Below are positions 26,530 to 36,240 of a stretch of DNA of 64,000 nucleotides, piece by piece. The stretch covers positions 2,728,001 through 2,792,000 of the forward strand of contig OZ260083.1 in assembly GCA_965284435.1 (NCBI GenBank). The letters are read 5' to 3'. A program made the translations under genes and the position numbers. The stretch is from CAIYZT01 sp947461435 (lineage in GTDB: Bacteria > Pseudomonadota > Alphaproteobacteria > Rhodobacterales > Rhodobacteraceae). The notes beneath the pieces are model-generated. The model was not told the DNA's origin. It did no database searches and saw nothing but the letters and a program-made list of their open reading frames with translations. Positions within the stretch are counted from its first letter, which is position 1; each line of letters starts with the position of its first letter.

Positions 26530-27616
26530 GGGACAGAACCTTTTGATTTGCAACAGATATAAGCGCATGACCATTTTCGCCAAACAGCGTGATCGACCGC
26601 GGATCAAAGGCCAGACCCGTGGTTGTGCCCAACTGGGCCACGCGATCGGACCCGATGCGCGCCTTCACGGGGCCAAGGTCAGTGTCCAAGGTCACGATCT
26701 GCGTGGTGCCCAGATATTCGCTGGCCAGAATGCGCCCGCGATAGGGTGCCGCATCATCCAGACGCACATGTTCGGGGCGCACGCCAAAGGTCAACCGGCC
26801 GCTGGCCCCGCTGATCATTTCGGGAATATCCATCTTGGCGCCAGACAGGGTGACAGACCCCGTGCCATTGCCCACCATGCCCCCAAAAGTCAGAAGGTTC
26901 ATTGCGGGCGATCCGATAAAGCGGGCGACAAAGGTGGTTGCGGGCCAGTCATAGATTTGCTGCGGGCGGCCAAACTGTTCGACAACCCCATGGTTCATGA
27001 CCACGATCTTGTCGCCCATCTGCATCGCTTCAAGCTGATCATGGGTTACGTAAACCGTCGTGGCGCCCATCCGGTCATGCAGCGCGCGCAGTTCAAGCGC
27101 CATATGCTCGCGGAATTCGGCATCGAGCGCGCCCAAGGGTTCATCCATCAGGAAACAGGCCGGATCGCGCACAATGGCCCGGCCCAGCGCCACGCGCTGC
27201 CGGTCCCCACCCGACAAGCCGCCCACGGGTTTGTCCAACAAGGATGTGATGCCCAAAATCTCGGCCACTTCGGCCACCTTGGCGCGCACCTGATCGCGCG
27301 CCATGCCCTGACTGACCAAAGGATACGAGATGTTCTTGCGCACGTTCATATGCGGATAAAGCGCGAACATCTGAAACACGAAGGCGATATCGCGTTTGCT
27401 GGCCGGTTTTTGCCCCACCTCTTCGCCATTGATATAGATCTCGCCCGCCGAGGGCAGTTCGAGCCCCGCGATCATGCGCAATGTGGTGGTCTTGCCGCAG
27501 CCCGAGGGGCCAAGCAGCATGAAAAATTCGCCATCCTCGATGGTGAAACTGGAAGATTGCACCGCGGTGAAGGGGCCAAAATCCTTGCGCAGGTTCTTGA
27601 TGATGATCTGGGCCAT
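26522..27616 (-). CDS. Sugar/polyol ABC transporter ATPase (first of two)
   Basis: A 364-residue MalK/UgpC-group ATPase with Walker A GPSGCGKTT near residue 37, signature LSGGDRQRVALGRA near 136, Walker B CFLMDEPLGALD, switch YVTHDQLEAM, and GVRPEHV in the regulatory domain. CGGAG about 8 bases upstream supports the start at 27616 (MAQIIIKN). It sits 4 bases after the small membrane protein gene. It differs clearly from the second ATPase in this operon, so the pair probably arose by old duplication and not by recent copying. Confidence 0.88.
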   Translation of the reverse strand: MAQIIIKNLRKDFGPFTAVQSSSFTIEDGEFFMLLGPSGCGKTTTLRMIAGLELPSAGEIYINGEEVGQKPASKRDIAFVFQMFALYPHMNVRKNISYPLVSQGMARDQVRAKVAEVAEILGITSLLDKPVGGLSGGDRQRVALGRAIVRDPACFLMDEPLGALDAEFREHMALELRALHDRMGATTVYVTHDQLEAMQMGDKIVVMNHGVVEQFGRPQQIYDWPATTFVARFIGSPAMNLLTFGGMVGNGTGSVTLSGAKMDIPEMISGASGRLTFGVRPEHVRLDDAAPYRGRILASEYLGTTQIVTLDTDLGPVKARIGSDRVAQLGTTTGLAFDPRSITLFGENGHALISVANQKVLSHG

Positions 27617-27620
27617 CCGA

Positions 27621-27809
27621 CTACTCCGGGAAATGGCTGACGATGATGAACATGACCGTTCCAATCAGCGTCACAAGGAAGGAATAGGTGAACAGCACCA
27701 TGGCAAAGGGTTGCATCAGCATGACAACGCCCGCCGCGATCAGCACCGTCGCCAAAAGTTCCCATGGCCCCCGGCGCAGGCGCATCAATCCGGTGAAAAA
27801 AGCCTTCAT
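27621..27809 (-). CDS. Small membrane protein of the polyol-type ABC operon
   Basis: A 62-residue protein with a basic N terminus (MKAFFTGLMRLRRGPW) and two hydrophobic segments (LLATVLIAAGVVMLM and LFTYSFLVTLIGTVMFIIV). Its ATG overlaps the permease stop (ATGA at 27806-27809) and it ends 4 bases before the first ATPase start. A short membrane protein between permease and ATPase genes recalls GlpU of the Rhizobium glycerol transporter, but I see no clear sequence match. A role as an accessory subunit is inferred from position only. Confidence 0.75.
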   Translation of the reverse strand: MKAFFTGLMRLRRGPWELLATVLIAAGVVMLMQPFAMVLFTYSFLVTLIGTVMFIIVSHFPE

Positions 27810-28744
27810 TTGCGGACCGCTCCGAAGGTGATGCCGCGCAGCAGGTGCTTGCGAAGCAAAACGGTGAAAACCATGATCGGCAACAAGAACAAGGTGGCCC
27901 CGGCAGCAACAGCGGGCCAATCCTTGCCCCCTGCCCCGATGATCGTGGGAATGAAGGGCGGCGCCGTCTGCGCCTCGCCCGAGGTGAGGAGCACCGCAAA
28001 GGCGTATTCATTCCAAGCGAAGATCAGGCAAAATATCGCGGTCGAGGCGATGCCCGTGGCCGCCTGCGGCAGCACCACTTTGGTGAAGGCCTGAAACCGG
28101 GTGTAGCCATCGATCAGCGCCGCCTCTTCGTATTCGATGGGGATTTCGTCGATAAAGCCCTTCAACAGCCAGACCGACAGCGACAGGTTGACGGCGGTGT
28201 ACAGCAAGATCATGCCCAGATGCGTATCCGACAGGCCAAGCTGGCGGTACATCAAGAAGATCGGGATGGCGACGGCGATGGGCGGCATCATCCGCGTGGA
28301 CAGGATGAAGAACAGCAAATCATCCTTTAACGGCACCTTGAACCGGCTGAAGGCATAGGCCGCGATCGTGCCCAGAAAGACCGACAGGAACGTTGACCCA
28401 AAGCCGATGATCACCGAATTGACAAACCGCTCGCCATAGCGGCTGGGCCCGGTGATCACCATGTCATACTGGCGCACGATGGCATCGTACCAAGTGGTGG
28501 GCGCGCCAAGCGCCGCAAGGTCTTCGGGGGTGACGCGGCTGCGCGAGGTGAAGAGGTTCACATACCCCTCTAATGAGGGGGAAAACAGCACCTTGGGCGG
28601 ATAGGCGATGGAATCCGTTGGTGTTTTGAAGCCTGTGGCGATGATCCAGACCAAAGGCAGCAAGGTGATCAGCGCATAGGCAATGACCAAGGTTCCGGCG
28701 ATCCATTTCTGGCGGGACGAGGGATCTGTGATGGAATAGCTCAT
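27806..28744 (-). CDS. Sugar/polyol ABC transporter permease (MalG type)
   Basis: A 312-residue permease with about six membrane helices. An unusually long periplasmic stretch follows the first helix (about residues 40-105). The ATPase-contact loop is EYEEAALIDGYTRFQAFTKV near residue 205, and the C terminus is RGITFGAVRK. It overlaps the preceding permease (ATGA at 28741-28744) and the following small membrane protein gene. It forms the channel with the 315-residue permease. Confidence 0.87.
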   Translation of the reverse strand: MSYSITDPSSRQKWIAGTLVIAYALITLLPLVWIIATGFKTPTDSIAYPPKVLFSPSLEGYVNLFTSRSRVTPEDLAALGAPTTWYDAIVRQYDMVITGPSRYGERFVNSVIIGFGSTFLSVFLGTIAAYAFSRFKVPLKDDLLFFILSTRMMPPIAVAIPIFLMYRQLGLSDTHLGMILLYTAVNLSLSVWLLKGFIDEIPIEYEEAALIDGYTRFQAFTKVVLPQAATGIASTAIFCLIFAWNEYAFAVLLTSGEAQTAPPFIPTIIGAGGKDWPAVAAGATLFLLPIMVFTVLLRKHLLRGITFGAVRK

Positions 28745-29688
28745 CTGTCTTTCACCTTGTTCAGCGCCTTGACGTAGATCGAGGCCAGCCCGAACACCGT
28801 CACAAACAGGATCACGGCATAGGCGCTGGCATAGCCGGTGCGCCATTTTTCAAAGGCCTCGCGTTTCAAATCGATCGAGACCAACTGCGTTGTGGCGCCG
28901 GGGCCGCCGCCGGTCAGCTGAACCACAAGATCGAACATCTTGAAATTCTCGATTCCGCGGAACAGCACGGCCAGCATCAAGAACGGCAGCGCCATGGGCA
29001 GGGTGATGGTCCAGAACTGGCGAAATTTCGTCGCGCGGTCACATTCGGCCGCCTCATACAGGCTGGCCGGGATAGACCGCAGCCCAGCCAGACAGATCAA
29101 CATGACAAAGGGCGTCCACATCCAGGTATCCACGATGACGATGGCCCAAGGGGCAAGGGCGACTTCGCCGATCATCGAAAAACCGGACGGATCGGCGCCG
29201 GTGAAAAAGGCGATGACATAGTTGAACAGGCCGATTTGCGGTTGGTACAAGAAGGTCCAGAAATTGCCGACAACGGCGGGCGAGAGCATCATGGGCAAGA
29301 CGATCAGCGTCGTCCAAAGGTCATTGCCGCGAAATTTCTTGTTGATCAAATAGGCAAGCGAAAAGCCGATCAGGACCTGCAGGGCGATGGTCCAGATCAG
29401 GAAATGCGCCGTGGCTTGCAGCGAGGTCCAGGTGTCGGCATCCGTCAGGATCTTGCGGTAATTTTCGATGCCGACAAATTCCACGGCGTTGTTCGGCCGG
29501 TTGGTGCGGTAGTTCGTCAGGCTCAGCCGAATGGTCCAGATCAAGGGGAAGATATTGACCGCCAGCAACAAAAAGATGGTCGGCGCGACGAAGATCCAGG
29601 CGATCGCCCGGTCAGACAGGCCCCGGATGCGATGGGCAAGTTGGGGCGGCGTGGCACGTGCCGCGCGGTCAACCATAGGAGTGGACAT
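28741..29688 (-). CDS. Sugar/polyol ABC transporter permease (MalF type)
   Basis: A 315-residue permease with a basic cytoplasmic N terminus, a first helix at about 28-50 (AWIFVAPTIFLLLAVNIFPL) and about five more. The loop LYEAAECDRATKFRQFWTIT near 215 is the EAA-like ATPase contact. GGAAAG about 8 bases upstream supports the ATG at 29688. It is separated from the binding-protein gene by 136 bases that hold a strong hairpin. It continues directly into the partner permease by a four-base overlap. Confidence 0.87.
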   Translation of the reverse strand: MSTPMVDRAARATPPQLAHRIRGLSDRAIAWIFVAPTIFLLLAVNIFPLIWTIRLSLTNYRTNRPNNAVEFVGIENYRKILTDADTWTSLQATAHFLIWTIALQVLIGFSLAYLINKKFRGNDLWTTLIVLPMMLSPAVVGNFWTFLYQPQIGLFNYVIAFFTGADPSGFSMIGEVALAPWAIVIVDTWMWTPFVMLICLAGLRSIPASLYEAAECDRATKFRQFWTITLPMALPFLMLAVLFRGIENFKMFDLVVQLTGGGPGATTQLVSIDLKREAFEKWRTGYASAYAVILFVTVFGLASIYVKALNKVKDR

Positions 29689-29771
29689 GATTCGAACTTT
29701 CCAGAGGGCACAGCGGCGAAGAGATGATGCGCGAGGCTCGATTGGCCCTCAAGTGCTGCGCGCGGGGGGGG

Positions 29772-29801
29772 GGCACCTGGCGGCTTGCGCCGCCAAGTGC
29801 C
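29772..29801 (-). terminator. Stem-loop after the binding-protein gene (intercistronic)
   Basis: A 13-bp arm pair (GGCACCTGGCGGC and GCCGCCAAGTGCC) with one mismatch and a 4-base TTGC loop lies 23 bases past the binding-protein stop. No T-run follows on the transcribed strand, so partial termination or protection of the binding-protein mRNA is more likely than complete termination. Confidence 0.6.
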
Positions 29802-29824
29802 GATAGGGGCGATCGCGCCTGCGA

Positions 29825-31144
29825 TCAGTACTTGCCCTCTTCCTCGAAGGTGGCCTGCCAATCGGCAACCAGACCATCCAAGGCCTCTTTGGCGGTGCCG
29901 TTGCCGGCAACGACATAGTCGTGGAACCACTTTTGCGAGGATTGCATCAAGGTGGCATAGCTGGGCTCTGCCCAGAAATCCTTGACGATGGCCATGCTGT
30001 CCAGGAAGGTCTGGGCATAGGGCTGCGAGGTGGCGAAACCGGGGTCTTCCACCACGGCGCGCAGGGCCGAATATCCGCCCAGTTTCCACCACTTGGCCTG
30101 CACGTCAGGCTGAGCGAACCACTTGATATAGGTCAGGGCCGCATCTTGCTTGTCCGATGCCGCCACGACCGAAATCCCCTGCCCGCCCAACTGGGCATAG
30201 CGATCACCGTTGGGGCCGGCGGGGTTGGCAAAATAGCCGGTCACATCGCCGCCCACGTTGGCATCGGTGTTGAAACCGGGCCAGGTGAAGGCAAAGTTCA
30301 TCTGCAAGGCAACCTGCCCTGATTTGAACGCATCCACGCCTTCGCCCATATAGCCGTTGGACGATCCGGGCGGCACGCAGCAATCATACAGCGCCTTGTA
30401 GAATTCCAGACCCGCAACCGCCTCGGGAGAGTTCACGAACCCTTCCATGTCATAGGGCTTGTCAGGATTGTCGTATTTGAAGCCGAAGGAATAGAGCACA
30501 TCCATGACGCCCATGGTGATGCCTTCGGATCCGCGCTCGGTATAGATCGAGGTGCCATAGACCGTTTTTCCGTCGATGTCGCGGTTCTGGAAGAATTCGG
30601 CAATGTCCTTCAGTTCGGCAAAGGTCGCCGGAACCGCCAGATCGCGGCCATATTTTTCCTTGAATTCGGCTTGCAGTTCGGGACGTGCGAACCAATCCTT
30701 GCGATAGGTCCAACCCACCACATCACCAAAGGCCGGCAGCGACCAGTAGTTCGGGGTGTTCTTTGGCCATTCCGAATAGCCGGTCACTGTGGCCGGAATG
30801 AACGCATCCATCGAGATGCCATTGGCATCAAAGAAATCGTTCAGCTTGATGTACTGGCCGTTTTCGGCCGCGCCGCCGATCCACTGGCTGTCGCCGATCA
30901 TCAGATCGCACAGTTTGCCACCCGAATTCAGTTCGTTCAGCATACGGTCGGCAAAGCTGGTCCATGGCACAAATTCAAACGACATCTTGTTGCCGGACTG
31001 GGCTTCGTATTCCTTGCTCAACTCGATCAAGGCATTGGCCGGATCCCAGGCCGCCCAGCACAGGGTCAGATCTTCGGCTTGGGCTGTGCTGGCGGCGGCC
31101 AGCATGGCCAGCGACGCGGTGGTCGCCAAAAGTCTTTTGTTCAT
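29825..31144 (-). CDS. Sugar/polyol ABC transporter substrate-binding protein
   Basis: A 439-residue family-1 solute-binding protein. The Sec signal peptide (about 1-23, ending AQA before EDLTLCWA) and GGGAGGAAAGAA upstream fix the start at 31144. Four cysteines are present in the mature part, including an adjacent pair (YDCCVPPG). It is much shorter than the roughly 570-residue GlpV of the rhizobial glycerol transporter, so a different polyol or sugar is likely. The operon's dihydroxyacetone-type kinase points to a C3-C4 compound. It starts the transport operon and is divergent from a LacI-type regulator. Confidence 0.86.
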   Translation of the reverse strand: MNKRLLATTASLAMLAAASTAQAEDLTLCWAAWDPANALIELSKEYEAQSGNKMSFEFVPWTSFADRMLNELNSGGKLCDLMIGDSQWIGGAAENGQYIKLNDFFDANGISMDAFIPATVTGYSEWPKNTPNYWSLPAFGDVVGWTYRKDWFARPELQAEFKEKYGRDLAVPATFAELKDIAEFFQNRDIDGKTVYGTSIYTERGSEGITMGVMDVLYSFGFKYDNPDKPYDMEGFVNSPEAVAGLEFYKALYDCCVPPGSSNGYMGEGVDAFKSGQVALQMNFAFTWPGFNTDANVGGDVTGYFANPAGPNGDRYAQLGGQGISVVAASDKQDAALTYIKWFAQPDVQAKWWKLGGYSALRAVVEDPGFATSQPYAQTFLDSMAIVKDFWAEPSYATLMQSSQKWFHDYVVAGNGTAKEALDGLVADWQATFEEEGKY

Positions 31145-31208
31145 TTCTTTCCTCCCGGTTGCAGATCGCAGCCCCCTCGCCACGACTCGATGCTGAACAA
31201 AGCCTATT

Positions 31209-31224
31209 TGAGGTACGTACCTCA
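31209..31224. promoter_or_regulatory. Palindromic operator 1 for the adjacent LacI-type regulator
   Basis: TGAGGTACGTACCTCA is a perfect 16-bp palindrome with the central CG of LacI-family operators. It lies 65 bases upstream of the binding-protein ATG, in the divergent region. A near-identical site is centred exactly 30 bp away. Confidence 0.82.
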
Positions 31225-31237
31225 TGGCAAGAGTTTT

Positions 31238-31255
31238 TTGAGGTACGCACCTCAA
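31238..31255. promoter_or_regulatory. Palindromic operator 2 for the adjacent LacI-type regulator
   Basis: TTGAGGTACGCACCTCAA repeats operator 1 with one central change (TACG/CACC). Centres at 31216.5 and 31246.5 are 30 bp apart, about three helical turns, so two dimers could bind on one face. The site is 62 bases before the regulator ATG and probably serves both divergent genes. Confidence 0.82.
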
Positions 31256-31316
31256 AACCATTGCAAGCCCCGCAAATTTCAGCGAAATAACATGAAATGG
31301 AGGGGCGGTTCACGGG

Positions 31317-32339
31317 ATGCGGCCAACCACAAAAGATCTGGCTCAGGCGGCGGGTGTCAGCCTTGCAACGGTCGACCGCGTGTTGAACGATCGGTCGGGC
31401 GTGCGCAAGGATACCGTGGACCGCGTAAACCAAGCTATTGAAAAGCTTGGATTTACCAGAAATCTGGTGGCGGCCAATCTGGCGCGCGGCAAGGACTATC
31501 GGTTTGTGTTCTTGCTGCCCCGCACGGGCGATCAGTTTCTGGAAGGCCTGATCAAACGCATCGGCGAGGCCAACCTTGCCTTTGCCGCCGAAATGGTGCG
31601 CGCCGAGGTGATTCACATCCCCGAAGGCGATCCTCATCAGATCGCGCATCTGCTTGGAAAGCTGGATGCCGAGAGGGTGAACGGGGTGGCGATCATGGCC
31701 CCGGAATCGCCGCAGGTGCGCGACGCCAAGGCCCGCCTTGCGCACCGCGGCATCGAAACCGTCAGCTTCATCTCGGGGCAGATCACCCAGGACCATGACG
31801 ATTTTGTGGGGATCGACAACCATGCCGCGGGCGCGACCGCCGGGCGGCTGATGGGCCGTTTTTCCGAAGGAAAGCCGGGCAAAATTCTGGTGATTGCCGA
31901 AACCATGCTGGCGCGGGACAGTCTGGAGCGGCGCCTTGGCTTTGATGAGGTGATCAACGCTGATTATCCGCATTTGTCGGTCCTGCCCTCTTTGGAAACC
32001 TACGGCGATGCCGACCGGGCCGCGCGGATCCTGGAGGCGAGTTTTTCGGGCCATCCCGGCATTTCGGGGGTCTATGTCCTCAGCTCTGAATCGCGTCTGG
32101 CGTTGACCTTGATCAACGCCCGCCCCAAGACGCGCCAGCCGCTGATCATTGCCCATGAACGCACGCCCTTCAACGAAGCGGGCCTGCTGTCAAACCAGAT
32201 CGACGCGCTGATCACGCAAGACCCCGGCCATCTGGTGCGCAGCGCCATCCGCATCCTGCGCGCCCGCTGCGACCGGCGGGATATTCTTGCCTCGCAGGAA
32301 AAAATCCGCATTGAAATTCTGTTCAAGGAAAACATTTGA
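31317..32339 (+). CDS. LacI-family transcriptional regulator of the polyol-type transport operon
   Basis: A 340-residue regulator. The helix-turn-helix TTKDLAQAAGVSLATVDRV at residues 4-22 is followed by the hinge helix NLVAANLARGK and a ligand domain of the periplasmic-binding type. VDRVLNDRS in place of VSRVLN marks the branch of LacI regulators often tied to ribose-like or polyol systems. GGAGGGG lies about 10 bases before the ATG. It is divergent from the transporter operon, with two matching palindromes in between, so it is very probably its regulator and autoregulator. Confidence 0.88.
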   Translation: MRPTTKDLAQAAGVSLATVDRVLNDRSGVRKDTVDRVNQAIEKLGFTRNLVAANLARGKDYRFVFLLPRTGDQFLEGLIKRIGEANLAFAAEMVRAEVIHIPEGDPHQIAHLLGKLDAERVNGVAIMAPESPQVRDAKARLAHRGIETVSFISGQITQDHDDFVGIDNHAAGATAGRLMGRFSEGKPGKILVIAETMLARDSLERRLGFDEVINADYPHLSVLPSLETYGDADRAARILEASFSGHPGISGVYVLSSESRLALTLINARPKTRQPLIIAHERTPFNEAGLLSNQIDALITQDPGHLVRSAIRILRARCDRRDILASQEKIRIEILFKENI

Positions 32340-32424
32340 TTATTGGGCCTGCGTCGTGCCAAAGCAGAACCGCAGCCGAAATAGATCTGCAGCCATCCCT
32401 TGCAGATTTGGGGTCAAATTACAG

Positions 32425-33231
32425 ATGAAGGACGGCTTGGATCCGGCGGGGCAAGACCGCACCGCGATTGCCATCTTGGGAAGCTGCGTGTCGCGGGACA
32501 TGATGCGTTTCGCTCGGAACGTCGATGTGACGCTGGACATACAATGTCAGTCGGTCGTCTCTTTCGTCGCGGCCCCGCTTGCACCGCAGTGTCTGGCCGA
32601 CTTGGCCTTCGCGACGGACTGCCCCAAATTCAACCAAAGGATGACCCTGCAGGATGCCAGCAAATCCGCCCGCGCTCGCCTGACAGACTTGCCCGCCGAC
32701 GTGCCCTTGGTGATCGACATGCTTTGGGAAATCACAGATCTGGCCGTGACGCGGTGTGGCAGCGTTATCACCCTGACAGACCATGCCAAGACAGAGTCCA
32801 ATATTCTGGATAGGGTCGAGCGGATCATTCCCATGGGATCGCAGGAACATCTGACCCTGTTTGATGCCAGTGCGCGGGCCCTGCGCCCGCTGATCGGCAA
32901 CCGGCGCACGATGATCCACCGCTCATTTTACGCGCAAAGCGGCAAGGCGGCCGCCGTGATGAACCCTTTGATGGAAAAGCTCTACACCCTTTTGCAACAG
33001 GCCCTGCCGCAGGCAGACACCTTTGAACTTGATCCCGCCCTGCGCCTGTCAGAGCCGGCGCATCTTTGGGGACCCGCCCCCTTTCACTTTATCGATGCCT
33101 ATTACCGCGCCGGACTGGCCGCCCTGCAACCGCTTTTTGCCGGGCCGCTGGTTGAACATCCGGGGTTCTCCATGGCCACGGGCCCAAAGGATCCCAGCGA
33201 AAGCCGCGATCGCGGACAGGCCGCAGGATAA
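32425..33231 (+). CDS. DUF6270-type protein (possible SGNH-hydrolase-like)
   Basis: A 268-residue protein beginning, after a short tail, with AIAILGSCVSRDMMRF, which matches the GSC-x-x-RD opening of DUF6270 proteins, often encoded in surface-polysaccharide loci. LVIDMLWEITDL and the C-terminal HFIDAYYRAGL also fit that family. The biochemical role is not established. The ATG at 32425 has no good ribosome site; the frame stays open back to 32287, but the protein pattern starts where expected. It follows the LacI gene by 85 bases and is convergent with the decayed RTX gene. Confidence 0.65.
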   Translation: MKDGLDPAGQDRTAIAILGSCVSRDMMRFARNVDVTLDIQCQSVVSFVAAPLAPQCLADLAFATDCPKFNQRMTLQDASKSARARLTDLPADVPLVIDMLWEITDLAVTRCGSVITLTDHAKTESNILDRVERIIPMGSQEHLTLFDASARALRPLIGNRRTMIHRSFYAQSGKAAAVMNPLMEKLYTLLQQALPQADTFELDPALRLSEPAHLWGPAPFHFIDAYYRAGLAALQPLFAGPLVEHPGFSMATGPKDPSESRDRGQAAG

Positions 33232-33318
33232 CGTGCCCCTGCGTCACGCGTCCGGGCGGCGGGAAAGGGGATCGGCTGTAACGGCCACGTGACGCATAAC
33301 GAAGCGCGCGCCTGCGCC

Positions 33319-33355
33319 GAAAAGGCGGCGGCCCGTGTGGCCCGCCCATGCCGCC
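33319..33355 (-). terminator. Possible terminator downstream of the RTX gene
   Basis: On the minus strand GGCGGC pairs with GCCGCC (outer arms 33350-33355 and 33324-33329) around a GC-rich centre that can pair further, and TTTTCGG follows. It lies about 70 bases past the RTX stop. The rest of the 191-base gap to the DUF6270 gene is GC-rich with no supported gene. Confidence 0.35.
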
Positions 33356-34320
33356 AAAAGGGTGGCCGGCCCCAAGGGCAGACCACAGGCAGCACCGCGC
33401 TGAGGCACGGTGCCGCCGCGCGTCACAAGATGAAGTCTGCTGCGGTCACACCCGTTACGCTGGCCAGAAGCAGGCCAAAATCTGCAATCTCATCCCCATT
33501 GTAATCGGCATAAACCATCGAATTCCCGTCAGATTCTTCGATCCAAACCGCGTTGGAGCTGTCGGCCTGCGTGCTGAACACAAAGGCCTGGTCGGCCGTG
33601 ATCGCGGAATTTGCATCGATCGCGCTGATGTCGATCTTGTCGATGCCAACTTCAAAATCCATGACGGTGTCATATTTGTAAGACTTGCTTTCGGCGGCCG
33701 AGTTGAAAACGAAAGTGTCGACATCACCGTCCCCGACGGTAAGATCATCCCCGTAAAGGCCCGGACCCTTGCCGTAAAGTTCATCTCGCCCTGCGCCCCC
33801 GATGATACGATCCGCACCTTCGGATCCATAAAGCGTGTCATTCCCACTGTTGCCGATCAGGATGTTTGCGCCAAGGTTGCCCAGAATGATGTTGTTCAAG
33901 GTATTCCCGGTTCCGTTAAGGGCAGCAACGCTTGTTAAATCTAGTTCCCCGAAGGAATCAACGCCGATCAAAACGAGATGCTCAAGGTTGGCACCCAACG
34001 TGTATGAGACAGAGGAATAGACCGAATCATCGGTTCCGGCATTGGTGCCTTCGGTGATCACATCATTGCCATCGATGATAAAGGCATCGCTGCCTTCCCC
34101 ACCAGACAGCGTGTCATTGCCTGTTGCAGCCCACAGCACGTCACTGCCCGCGCCGCCGAATAGAAGATTATTCCCGGCGTTGCCGGTGATCGTGTTGTCC
34201 AGCGCGTTGCCCGTGCCGTTGATCGAAGAAGATCCTGTTAGGGTCAGGTTGTCTAGATTGGATCCTAAAGTGTAAGTGACCGAAGAGAGCACTGTGTCGG
34301 TGCCCCCGTCGGTGCCTTCG

Positions 34321-36240
34321 GTGATCGTTTCATTGCCGTCGGTCACATAGGTATCATCGCCCGAACCGCCGATCAGAATGTCGGTTCCCGTCCCGCCATT
34401 CAAAGTATTGCTGCCCGAGTTACCCGTCAGGGTATTGTTCAGCGTGTTGCCCGTGCCGTTGATCCCGTCAGATCCGGTCAGCGCCAGATTTTCAAGATTA
34501 TCGCCCAAGGTATAGGTCACCGAGGACTGCACCGTATCGACGCCCGCATTCGTGGCTTCGGTGATCGTGTCATTGCCATCGGTCACATAGGTGTCGTTAC
34601 CGTACCCGCCGATCAGGGTATCGTTCCCCGTGCCGCCGTCCAAGGTATTGGACGCGCCGTTGCCGGTGATCGTGTTGGCAAGCGCATTGCCCGTGCCGTT
34701 GATCGCCGAAGATCCGGTCAACGTCAGGTTCTCGAGGTTCGACGCCAAGAAATAGGTGACCGAGGACTGTACCGTATCTGTGCCCTGATCGCTGGCTTCG
34801 GTGATCGTGTCATTGCCATCGGTTACATAGGTGTCGTTTCCGTCGCCGCCGATCAAGGTGTCACTGCCTGTGCCACCGTTCAACGTATTGGCCACCGCGT
34901 TGCCCGTAATCGTGTTGGACAGCGCATTGCCCGTGCCGTTGATAGCCAACGTGCCCGTCAGCGTCAGGTTTTCAAGGTTGGCGCCCAGTGTGTAAGTGAT
35001 CGCAGACTGCACCGTGTCGGTGCCCCCGTCAGTGCCTTCGGTGATCGTGTCATTGCCATCGGTGACATAGATGTCATCACCCTTGCCGCCGATTAGGGTA
35101 TCGTTGCCCGTGCCACCATCCAGCGTATTGGCCACCGAGTTGCCAGTGATCGTGTTGGCCAGAGCATTGCCCGTGCCGTTGATCGCCAAGGGTTCGGTCA
35201 GCGTCAGGTTTTCAAGGTTAGCGCCCAGCGTATAAGTGATCGCGCTTTGCACCGTGTCGGTGCCCCCGTCGGTGCCTTCGGTGATCGTGTCATTCCCATC
35301 AGTCACATAGGTGTCATTGCCCAAGCCCCCGATCAGAGTATCGGATCCCGTCCCGCCGTTCAGCGTGTTGGCCGCGCTGTTCCCGATAACGGTGTTATTC
35401 TGGGCATTGCCCGTGCCGTTGATCGCTGAAGAGCCCGTCAGCGTCAGGTTTTCGAGGTTCGACCCCAGAATCGACGTGACCGACGATTGAACCGTGTCGG
35501 TGCCACCGTCGGAACTTTCGGTGATCGTATCATTGCCATCGGTCACATAGATGTCGTCGCCCGATCCGCCGATCAGTGTGTCGCTGCCTGTGCCACCATT
35601 CAGTGTGTTGGCCGCCGAGTTGCCGGTCAGGCTGTTGGACAGCGCATTTCCCGTGCCGTTGATCGCCGAAGATCCGGTCAGCGTCAGGTTTTCAAGGTTA
35701 GCGCCCAGAGTGTACGTGATCGCGATCTGCACCGTGTCGGTGCCGCCGTCGGCGGCTTCGGTGATCGTGTCATTGCCGTCGGTCATGTAGGTGTCGTTGC
35801 CCGATCCGCCGATCAGTGTGTCGTTGCCCGTACCGCCGTCCAGGGTATTGGCCACCGCGTTGCCAGTGATCGTGTTGGCCAGAGCATTGCCCGTGCCGTT
35901 GATCGCCGAAGATCCGGTCAGCGTCAGGTTTTCCACGTTCGATCCCAAGGAATATGTGACGGAGGACTGAACCAAGTCGGTGCCCTCGTCGGTGCCTTCG
36001 GTGATCGTGTCGTTGCCATCGGTCACATAGGTATCATCCCCAGATCCGCCGATCAGCGCATCGCTGTCCGTCCCGCCGTTCAGCGTGTCGCTGCCCGTGC
36101 CGCCGTTCAGGGTATTGGCCGCCTCGTTTCCGATCAGGCCGTTGTTCAGCGCATTGCCGGTGCCGTTGATCGCCGAAGATCCCGTCAGCGTCAGATGTTC
36201 CAGGTTCGATCCAAGCGTGTAAGTGATCGCGCTTTGCACC
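34321..36240 (-). repeat. Array of exact 240-bp (80-residue) repeats in the RTX gene
   Basis: The motif GTGATCGT(G/T)TCATTGCC or a close form begins at 34321, 34561, 34801, 35041, 35281, 35521, 35761 and 36001, so eight units keep an exact 240-base period. A ninth unit is offset by 27 bases (one extra nonapeptide block), after which the 240 period resumes. Less regular copies continue beyond 37,200. Confidence 0.9.
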
